64,000 bases of DNA from Alkaliphilus metalliredigens QYMF (lineage in GTDB: Bacteria > Bacillota > Clostridia > Peptostreptococcales > Natronincolaceae): assembly GCF_000016985.1 (NCBI RefSeq), contig NC_009633.1:3019539-3083538 (forward strand), given 5' to 3'. Both the position numbers and the translations under genes were made by a program. Below the pieces are notes generated by a model, which saw only the letters and a program-made list of their open reading frames with translations, made no database searches and had not been told where the DNA came from. Each line of letters starts with the position of its first letter. Position 1 is the stretch's first letter. Positions 25,566 through 31,556 of the stretch are shown one piece after another.

Positions 25566-26246
25566 TCAAAACCATACGGGTATATTCCTATTCAAAATCT
25601 TGATTAAGTTTTTATTTATTAATGGTTCATCACATGCATGCTCACATATAAATTTAAAATCTTCCATAGACATTCTAATTTCTTCTTCAATGACTTCTCC
25701 AAATCCCCCTTCGAAAATGTAATTATATATCTCTAAAGGTTCCCGAAACATTCTTATGAACAATTTCCTCTCAGGTTCTTTATTCCACTCACTATTAAAA
25801 TATTGGCAAAAATTTTTAATTTTCTCATTCTTTACTTCTCTTTGATTTTCCCAAATACTATTTAAGAAATAATATGACCTTTCCATTCTTGTTGCATCTA
25901 TATATGCTCTATCATCTAATTCATTAATATCATTAAACACTTCATGTTTTAAAACATCAAAGGGTGATAAGGGTATAAATAAACCTTCACTTTTTCTATC
26001 TATCCAAGTATAGAAAGATGTCGGTATAAAGACATGCTGTAAAAAACCAAGTGCTGTATCTACATCGTCATGACAGCTCCATCCTGATCTTAAAATATCT
26101 TTTTCAATATCTAGTATTCCAATGTATATAATTACAGATTCCGAAGTAATAATTCTCTTATCATTACCTCCAAACAAAATATTATCTGTATTTCTAACTA
26201 GATTCTCCCAGAAATAAAAATTATCTTTATTATATACTCTATTCAT
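25566..26246 (-). CDS. Hypothetical protein
   Basis: 226 residues, soluble, rich in aromatic and acidic residues, with no signal peptide or membrane segment. ATG follows GGGGAG. I see no known motif. Tracts such as GWSCHDDVDTALGFLQHVF and RMERSYYFLNSIWEN do not match a family I recognise. It is the last gene of the island before the ppdK fragment and has no obvious partner. The upstream hairpin at 26315-26355 separates it from rpsD. Confidence 0.65.
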   Translation of the reverse strand: MNRVYNKDNFYFWENLVRNTDNILFGGNDKRIITSESVIIYIGILDIEKDILRSGWSCHDDVDTALGFLQHVFIPTSFYTWIDRKSEGLFIPLSPFDVLKHEVFNDINELDDRAYIDATRMERSYYFLNSIWENQREVKNEKIKNFCQYFNSEWNKEPERKLFIRMFREPLEIYNYIFEGGFGEVIEEEIRMSMEDFKFICEHACDEPLINKNLIKILNRNIPVWF

Positions 26247-26314
26247 AAATACTCCCCTTTAGTTTTTGATTCTCAGTGTAATGTCAAGTATATTGTTTAT
26301 TTAGAAAGAAGAAT

Positions 26315-26355
26315 TATTTCAGACTATCTATAAACATCATAAATAGTCTGAAATA
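26315..26355 (-). terminator. Hairpin downstream of the S4 paralogue gene
   Basis: Perfect 13-bp arms TATTTCAGACTAT and ATAGTCTGAAATA with a 15-base loop, 61 bases past the S4 stop. The following minus-strand tract is T-rich but not a clean run. Confidence 0.6.
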
Positions 26356-26415
26356 GCTATTACATTCATGCATGAATCACTTTGGAATTTTAATATCCAA
26401 TAATAATTAAAAAAT

Positions 26416-27015
26416 CTATATAGTTTTTGAGTAGAACTCAACAACTAAGTGATCATTTACCTCTATTGGGGCTTCATGGCGCTCTGGCATTCTTATCAGT
26501 TGACCCGAAAAACCAGCTTCATTTTTTGCTATATAGGGATACGAAAAATCTACATTGCGAAGAAAATTATCTATAAATATTTTGTTTTTACGAGACTTCT
26601 CTCTAAGTGAGATATCGTCGCCTACTGAGACAGCAAATGAAGGTCTATCTACTTTCTTTCCATTAACTAAAATATGTCCATGAACTACCATTTGCCTCGC
26701 TTGTCTAATTGAACTTCCAAATCCAGTCCTATATACTAGATTATCTAATCTACATTCAAGTTTTTTGATTAAAGAATTCCCTGTAGTTTCACTATCTTTT
26801 ATGGCGGCCTTTACATAAATTTTAAACTGCTTCTCCATTACTTCATAATATGCCCTTAATCTTTGTTTCTCTAATAGTTGAATTCCATAGGAAGATAGCT
26901 TTCTTTTATCTCTTACTTGCCCGTTATCTGCCCTCTTCATTGCTTTAGGGTGACCACAAACATTTATTCCTAATCTTCTACACGTTTTAAATCTTGGTTG
27001 TCTCATTCTTGCCAA
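26416..27015 (-). CDS. rpsD: Stand-alone ribosomal protein S4 paralogue
   Basis: 199 residues from a TTG at 27015. That TTG lies 8 bases after GGAG and gives the usual S4 N terminus (M)ARMRQPRFK; the ATG at 27030 overlaps the ribosome site. The N-terminal S4 domain is followed by the S4 RNA-binding fold with [21 protein letters not shown] and [18 protein letters not shown]. It has only two N-terminal Cys (CRRLGINVC), not the four-Cys zinc knuckle, so it looks like the zinc-free form. It is not in a ribosomal operon but sits behind a Fur-box flavodoxin, suggesting a spare copy used in metal shortage. Confidence 0.85.
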   Translation of the reverse strand: MARMRQPRFKTCRRLGINVCGHPKAMKRADNGQVRDKRKLSSYGIQLLEKQRLRAYYEVMEKQFKIYVKAAIKDSETTGNSLIKKLECRLDNLVYRTGFGSSIRQARQMVVHGHILVNGKKVDRPSFAVSVGDDISLREKSRKNKIFIDNFLRNVDFSYPYIAKNEAGFSGQLIRMPERHEAPIEVNDHLVVEFYSKTI

Positions 27016-27142
27016 ATAAATCATCTCCATAACATAAATTTTGCCGCGATAATTTATGCCATTTATATGTAATTTAATAAAATCTAGTTTCGATATTTCC
27101 GATAAAATTGGTATTATTCTTTTAGTTATTTGTAATTACACT

Positions 27143-27571
27143 TTAGACTAATTCCTTAGCGAATGCTTCTATTTTAGAGACATTGTCATCAACATCCCCA
27201 TCAACCTTCAAGCCTTCTCCAATCACATTAGCACCGCATTCTGATGCTTTTTCTATTATTAAATCCACCGCTCTACAGTACACGTCTGAAAAACCTACAC
27301 TATCACCACAACCAAATACAGCAACATCCTTAGCACTTAATAGTTCACTTTTCATTGAATTATAATATTCTAAGAAATCATCTTGTATTTCACCATAACC
27401 CCAAGTAGATGCTCCAAATAGTACAGTGTCAGCTGATTTGATCATTTCATCCTTTGCATTACATACATCAGTTACGGTAACTTCACACTCAGCCATATTA
27501 TCTTTAATTATTTCCGCTACTCTCTCCGTGTTTCCTGTTGTACTACCAAATATAATTGATATTTTTTTCAT
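27143..27571 (-). CDS. Short-chain flavodoxin
   Basis: 142 residues with the FMN phosphate loop GSTTGNTERVAE at residues 9-20, then ASTWGYGEIQDD and FGCGDSVGFSDVYCRAVD loops that cradle the isoalloxazine ring. It replaces ferredoxin as a low-potential electron carrier when iron is scarce. ATG follows GAGGAGG. The promoter at 27629-27657 is overlapped or abutted by a near-consensus Fur box (27604-27622), in line with iron control. The S4 paralogue follows 127 bases downstream. Confidence 0.93.
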   Translation of the reverse strand: MKKISIIFGSTTGNTERVAEIIKDNMAECEVTVTDVCNAKDEMIKSADTVLFGASTWGYGEIQDDFLEYYNSMKSELLSAKDVAVFGCGDSVGFSDVYCRAVDLIIEKASECGANVIGEGLKVDGDVDDNVSKIEAFAKELV

Positions 27572-27603
27572 AGTCTCTTTTCCTCCTCAAAATATTTATA
27601 GTT

Positions 27604-27622
27604 GATATTGATTATTATTATC
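27604..27622 (-). promoter_or_regulatory. Fur box at the flavodoxin transcription start
   Basis: On the minus strand GATAATAATAATCAATATC matches the 19-bp Fur consensus at 17 of 19 positions. It lies at the expected transcription start of the flavodoxin promoter, where bound Fur would block initiation when iron is plentiful. Confidence 0.75.
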
Positions 27623-27628
27623 ATGTTC

Positions 27629-27657
27629 ATTCTAGCAAATTATATTTTCATTGTCAA
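27629..27657 (-). promoter_or_regulatory. Flavodoxin promoter
   Basis: Minus-strand TTGACA (27657-27652), 17-base spacer, TAGAAT (27634-27629). The start would fall near 27622. Confidence 0.75.
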
Positions 27658-28075
27658 TAATATAAAGTAAGAAAATAAAAAAACACCAGATTATTTCTTA
27701 AGTTGGTGCTCCATAAGCGTTTCAATAATAGCTTTTTTTGCTTATATTTACAGCTTTATAAACATATTCTATATCAAAAAAACAGAGTATTATCTCTTAA
27801 ATACTAAGAAATAATACTCTTATCTTATTATAGACTATGCAATAAAACTTTTTTCTCAAGCCTTCTTCATACTATTTAAAGCTCTACTTCGATTGGTCTT
27901 TGTTTTTTGCTCCTATTGCCTTCATAATTCCTATCTGATTTCAGCCAGCTTGTCATCGTCTTGTTCTCTCCTTTTTCATTTTTTAATGGCTTAGTTATAT
28001 TAATTTATCCCCAAATAGCTCTTTATCAATTAAGTATGTTTTTCTATTTTTCAAAAACAAATAAATATAATCTAC
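27658..28075. other. Intergenic stretch between flavodoxin and CsoR
   Basis: About 420 AT-rich bases. A hairpin gagtattat/ataatactc lies near 27785-27818. A 27-codon minus-strand frame beginning MTSWLKSDRNYEG has a loose ribosome site but is probably not a gene. A 17-base exact match to the extreme 3' end of ppdK (gattggtctttgttttt) occurs near 27891. Confidence 0.4.
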
Positions 28076-28348
28076 CTACTTAATAAACTTGTCTATAGCT
28101 TCATCTAATTCTTCTAAAGCTTTATCATCTTCATTCTCAATAGCTTCAACAATACAGTGATTGATATGATCTTTTAAGATTAACTTCCCCATGTTATTCA
28201 AAGCAGATTTAACAGCTGCAATCTGTATTAATATTTCACTGCACTCTTTTTCTTCCTCTAACATTCTTTTTATCGCTTGTGAGTGACCAATTATTCTAGA
28301 CATTCTATTAATTATTTGTTTTTGATTAGGGTGCTTATGTTTTTTCAT
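28076..28348 (-). CDS. csoR: CsoR-family metal-sensing repressor
   Basis: A 90-residue all-helical CsoR/FrmR protein. The ligands fall at Cys36, His61 and Cys65 (KECSE and DHINHC), the same set and numbering as the copper(I) site of Mycobacterium CsoR. Copper(I) is therefore the first candidate inducer, though related members sense other thiophilic metals or persulfide. It follows the MATE gene by 24 bases with its own AGGAGG. A CsoR-type operator overlaps the MATE promoter, so the pair should be one self-regulated operon. Confidence 0.88.
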   Translation of the reverse strand: MKKHKHPNQKQIINRMSRIIGHSQAIKRMLEEEKECSEILIQIAAVKSALNNMGKLILKDHINHCIVEAIENEDDKALEELDEAIDKFIK

Positions 28349-28372
28349 ATTATAAATCCTCCTTTGTGAGAG

Positions 28373-29740
28373 CTATGATATCCTTACCTCTTTCCATTTC
28401 CCCTTTAAGTATCTTATCATTAGAATGACTCCTCTAACAGTTATATCTATTGCATAGGCAATCCATACACCTACTAAGCCAAATCCTAATCGCATGCATA
28501 ATATATATACTCCTAATACCCGAATTCCCAAAATACCTATTAGTGATGAATACATGGGAAATCTCGTATCTCCTGCTCCCTGAAGCGCTGATGTTATAAC
28601 TAGTGTAATACATAAAAAAGGTTGAAACAAAGCAATTATCCTTAATACTTGAACTACCTGATTAATAATATTTTCATCTTTTGTAAATAATCCTGCAAGA
28701 ACTGGTGCAAAGATATAAAAAATAATGCCCACAATAACCATAAATCCTGTAGATAATAGATATGCAATTAAACCTAAGCTCTGAGCTTCGTCTTCTTTCT
28801 TTTTACCTAGGTGCTGACCTACTAAGGTAGCCGCTGCCACACCAAAGCCCATGCCTGGTAAATAAGAAAATGTTTCTATTGTTCCAGCTATATTATGGGC
28901 TGCATAGGCTTCTGTTCCAATTTTTATAATCATACCTCCATAGATAAGCTGACCTGATCTCATGATTAACCTTTCCACTGCAGCAGGTATACTAATCTTT
29001 GTGATAGTACTTAACATTATAAAGTCAATTTTCCATTGTCCAAATATAAAAATATTAATTTTAGTATCTTTGCTATTAATTTTTTTCAGTAATAGAATGA
29101 CACTTATTAGTCTAGAAAATGTTGTTGCCAATCCTGCTCCTAAAATTCCAAGACCACTAAAACTAAATATTCCAAAAATTAATATATAGTCAAGGATTGC
29201 ATTGATAATATTTGATATAATTGCAACTTGCATTGGTGTTTTTGTATCCCCAGTACCTCTTAGAGCACTAGCCAAAACCATATTTACACATAGAAAAACC
29301 GAGGGAACAGCAACCGATAGAAAGTATGGCAAAGCATATTCAATTACCCCCTCCCCAGCTCCCAATAGTAGCAAAATTTTCTTTGAGAATATTAGATTAA
29401 TAATACCAAACATTAATCCAATAACTAAAGCCATTATTATTGACTGCTTAACTGCATGGTCGGCTTTTTCATTTTCTTCTGCCCCAATATACCTAGATAC
29501 AACAGCTGTGGTTCCTATCCCCAGTGCCGAAAAGAATGCAATATATACATTCATAGTTAAATTTGTAATTCCAACACCTGCAATAGCTTCTGTTCCAATT
29601 CTACCAACAAAATATGTATCTACTACTCCTATAAATACTTGTAGTATGTTTTCAATCATTGCAGGAATGGCTAGTAGCATTATTGTTTTAATACTAGCAT
29701 ATTCCTTGAGCTGTTTCTTTTTTAACTTTATCTGTACTAT
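28373..29740 (-). CDS. MATE-family efflux transporter
   Basis: About 455 residues and 12 membrane segments of the MATE (NorM/DinF) fold, with VVDTYFVGRIGTEAIAG in helix 1-2 and the paired half-repeat near residue 245. MATE proteins export drugs or metabolites using a sodium or proton gradient. The first ATG (29680) lacks a ribosome site and would cut into helix 1. In-frame coding continues upstream (KLKKKQLKEYASIKTI) to a strong GGGGAGG at 29755-29749, but no ATG, GTG or TTG lies in range. The start given is an ATA (29740) at proper spacing and is uncertain. The CsoR operator upstream suggests metal control. Confidence 0.82.
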   Translation of the reverse strand: MVQIKLKKKQLKEYASIKTIMLLAIPAMIENILQVFIGVVDTYFVGRIGTEAIAGVGITNLTMNVYIAFFSALGIGTTAVVSRYIGAEENEKADHAVKQSIIMALVIGLMFGIINLIFSKKILLLLGAGEGVIEYALPYFLSVAVPSVFLCVNMVLASALRGTGDTKTPMQVAIISNIINAILDYILIFGIFSFSGLGILGAGLATTFSRLISVILLLKKINSKDTKINIFIFGQWKIDFIMLSTITKISIPAAVERLIMRSGQLIYGGMIIKIGTEAYAAHNIAGTIETFSYLPGMGFGVAAATLVGQHLGKKKEDEAQSLGLIAYLLSTGFMVIVGIIFYIFAPVLAGLFTKDENIINQVVQVLRIIALFQPFLCITLVITSALQGAGDTRFPMYSSLIGILGIRVLGVYILCMRLGFGLVGVWIAYAIDITVRGVILMIRYLKGKWKEVRIS

Positions 29741-29756
29741 TACAATCGCCTCCCCA

Positions 29757-29775
29757 TATCCCCCATGGGGGGATA
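29757..29775. promoter_or_regulatory. CsoR-type operator upstream of the MATE gene
   Basis: Dyad TATCCCCC-ATG-GGGGGATA. Runs of C and G flanking a short AT centre and closed by TA-rich ends are typical of CsoR/CstR operators. It spans the expected start site of the promoter at 29781-29809, with the csoR gene in the same operon. Confidence 0.75.
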
Positions 29776-29780
29776 ATATG

Positions 29781-29809
29781 ATTATATTCTATTATGCTAG
29801 TAATCACAA
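29781..29809 (-). promoter_or_regulatory. Promoter of the MATE-csoR operon
   Basis: Minus-strand TTGTGA (29809-29804), 17-base spacer, TATAAT (29786-29781). The start near 29774 lies in the CsoR-type dyad, leaving a very short leader. Confidence 0.7.
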
Positions 29810-29906
29810 CATAGTACTAATTAAAAATTTTACATTAGCCATAGGAACCGTTTAAATCAATAGAGACTCTTTAATCCGTATAATTCCATACAAATACACA
29901 ATAAAA

Positions 29907-29926
29907 AAGGACTAGATTTCTCTAGC
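29907..29926 (-). terminator. Terminator after methyltransferase tail B
   Basis: Stem ggactaga/tctagccc (one G-T pair) with a 4-base loop. On the minus strand a T-run follows. It lies 15 bases past the stop of the tail at 29941, as if the original gene end and its terminator were kept together. Confidence 0.7.
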
Positions 29927-29940
29927 CCTCTGATTACAAC

Positions 29941-29994
29941 CTATTCCTTCTCTATCAACACAACACACTCGACGTGTGTTGTGATAGAATGACG
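29941..29994 (-). pseudogene. 3' tail of an RlmD/RumA-like methyltransferase (copy B)
   Basis: Minus-strand codons end HVECVVLIEKE and stop. HVE-x-V-x-L is the conserved C terminus of TrmA/RumA uracil-5-methyltransferases. About 17 codons are recognisable; no upstream remainder of the gene is present. Confidence 0.65.
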
Positions 29995-30019
29995 ATATTA
30001 CTTCGCTAAATAAAACAGA

Positions 30020-30052
30020 GGCTTCCTAAAGTCTATTATACACTAGGAAGCC
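30020..30052. terminator. Terminator of the PadR-linked membrane gene
   Basis: Nine-bp arms GGCTTCCTA and TAGGAAGCC with a 15-base loop, 17 bases past the stop at 30069. Confidence 0.65.
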
Positions 30053-30068
30053 CTTATTCCATTGGCAA

Positions 30069-30752
30069 CTATTTTAAGTCATTAATAAAATTCTTTTTAC
30101 CTTTGGCTAACCTACGAATATTGATTGAATTTGAATACCTTGTGATTAAGTATACTAGCCCCGATGCTACAATAATGATTCCACCTTTTACTTCTGTGGT
30201 ATATTGCTTGTCATTCAATAAGAAAATGATGAAAGTTAGTACAACAAATAACAACGTTGAGATTAATGATTGTAAATTTTTTTTGAGTCCCTTTTCAGTA
30301 CTAAATAGTGGCGCTATAATCCCCTCTGTTATAAATGTTATTAACACCGCTCCAAGAAAGAAAAGATATATAATTGGATTTGCCTCCCATGACAGGCTCC
30401 CATAGGCTCCAATAGCAAATACTGTAAACCAAGCAAAAAAGTATCCCGATAGCTTAAGAAAAAAGTTAAGTACAATCTCCCTCTTGCATGGGCCTCCGCT
30501 ATTCTTAATGATTTCATGAGTAAACCCTTTCACATCATCCCCTATGGCCTCTTGTAAGCTGGAATCCCTCAATTTCAGTTCGTGTGCCATTCCTATCAAA
30601 TCCCTTTGAATCACTTGTGCATCATATGAATTAACCTTAAACATACTCATACTTTTCATGATACCCTTAATAACTCGCTGGTCATCTTCTCTCAGGTTTT
30701 TTGATTGTGTTTCATTTTCTGTTTTTAGTAGAGTTACTTCATTTTCAAACAT
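30069..30752 (-). CDS. Membrane protein of a PadR-controlled operon (HAAS-like N-terminus)
   Basis: 227 residues: a soluble helical N-terminal part (residues 1-85, with SYDAQVIQRDLIGMAHELK), then about four membrane segments, then a basic tail. A soluble helical domain before membrane helices, paired with PadR, is typical of HAAS-domain proteins linked to envelope stress. The exact function is unknown. It follows the padR gene by 4 bases and has an AAGGGAG site, so it is cotranscribed. Confidence 0.72.
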   Translation of the reverse strand: MFENEVTLLKTENETQSKNLREDDQRVIKGIMKSMSMFKVNSYDAQVIQRDLIGMAHELKLRDSSLQEAIGDDVKGFTHEIIKNSGGPCKREIVLNFFLKLSGYFFAWFTVFAIGAYGSLSWEANPIIYLFFLGAVLITFITEGIIAPLFSTEKGLKKNLQSLISTLLFVVLTFIIFLLNDKQYTTEVKGGIIIVASGLVYLITRYSNSINIRRLAKGKKNFINDLK

Positions 30753-30756
30753 ATCC

Positions 30757-31080
30757 TCATTCTCCCTTCATTATTCTATCTACGGTATTCTTTACATCAT
30801 TCCATGTAGTTTCAAACTCTCTTAAAAATTCCTTTCCCATGTCAGTCAAAAAATAATATTTCCTCTTTGGTCCAAGGGGGGACTCTTTGTAAGTAGAAGA
30901 TATTATTTTCTTTTTCTCAAGTCGTACTAGAATAGGATAAGTTGAACCTTCTCCTACGTCTTCAAATCCATAATCTCTAAGCCAGGATACTATTTCATAA
31001 CCATATGTTTCTTCTTCACTTATGATCTTAACTATACACCCTTCTAACGTCCCACGCATTAATTGAGAACGATCTACCAT
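30757..31080 (-). CDS. PadR-family transcriptional regulator
   Basis: 107 residues from the ATG at 31080 (MVDRSQLMRGTLEGCIVKII). A GTG three codons earlier is possible but fits the family less well. The winged helix includes ETYGYEIVSWLRDYGF and the basic wing GPKRKYYFLTDMG. PadR proteins are dimeric repressors released by small hydrophobic compounds or stress. Two 20-bp direct repeats cover its own promoter, so it should repress itself and the membrane protein downstream. Confidence 0.88.
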   Translation of the reverse strand: MVDRSQLMRGTLEGCIVKIISEEETYGYEIVSWLRDYGFEDVGEGSTYPILVRLEKKKIISSTYKESPLGPKRKYYFLTDMGKEFLREFETTWNDVKNTVDRIMKGE

Positions 31081-31105
31081 ACCTTTCACCTACCTTCCAA
31101 CTACC

Positions 31106-31151
31106 TTGCACCGCATAATAGTCTAACTATATTGTACTGCATAGTAGTCTA
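31106..31151. promoter_or_regulatory. Two direct repeats, candidate PadR operators
   Basis: 31106-31125 and 31132-31151 match at 17 of 20 positions (consensus TTGYACYGCATARTAGTCTA) with a 26-base period. Each contains a small TACT-ATGC-AGTA-like dyad. They cover the promoter from -35 spacer to start site. Confidence 0.7.
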
Positions 31152-31159
31152 TTTGTCAA
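31131..31159 (-). promoter_or_regulatory. padR promoter
   Basis: Minus-strand TTGACA (31159-31154), 17-base spacer, TACAAT (31136-31131), overlapped by both repeats. Confidence 0.75.
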
Positions 31160-31556
31160 TATAAGGTAAAAGTTTTTCCACAATAAGATATTAAGTTAGT
31201 AAAAATACTGCTCCATAGTATTCCTTTAGTTTTGCGTGGAAGTTCCCCCCCAAAGCAAAGTTCCCCCAAACCTTAGTCTGAGGGAACGTATACTACACTT
31301 CTATATTCACTTAAAAACCTTACAACCCTTCGAATCCAACCTACTTCTTCTCTATCAAACCAACTGTCTCAACATGAGCAGTATGGGCAAACATTTAAGC
31401 AGAAAAGCGCCATCATCTTTCGAAGGTTCACCGTTATTAAGTCTAGATATATCTTGTTATATATATCATAATTTACTATAACAAGGACACTTGTGATCAT
31501 ATATTAATTAAATGGCGTCAATATCTGAATTATTGAGTTGTCTTGTACTACTTGCT
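31160..31556. other. Gap between padR and ppdK, with methyltransferase tail
   Basis: No intact gene. It contains a GC-rich hairpin zone at 31238-31290 (gttccc ... gggaac), probably the terminator of the tail at 31341, and AT-rich sequence up to the ppdK stop. No separate ppdK terminator was identified. Confidence 0.5.
31341..31394 (-). pseudogene. 3' tail of an RlmD/RumA-like methyltransferase (copy C)
   Basis: Minus-strand codons MFAHTAHVETVGLIEKK and stop correspond to the typical MFPHT-x-HVE-x-V C terminus of RumA/RlmD enzymes, preceded by an in-frame stop. It lies directly downstream of intact ppdK, which suggests the full gene once followed ppdK. Confidence 0.7.

Noticed and set aside
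29202-29855. Long plus-strand ORF of 217 codons
   Set aside because: It is antisense to the MATE gene, has no ribosome site and its translation has no coding character; the minus strand has the membrane-protein pattern.
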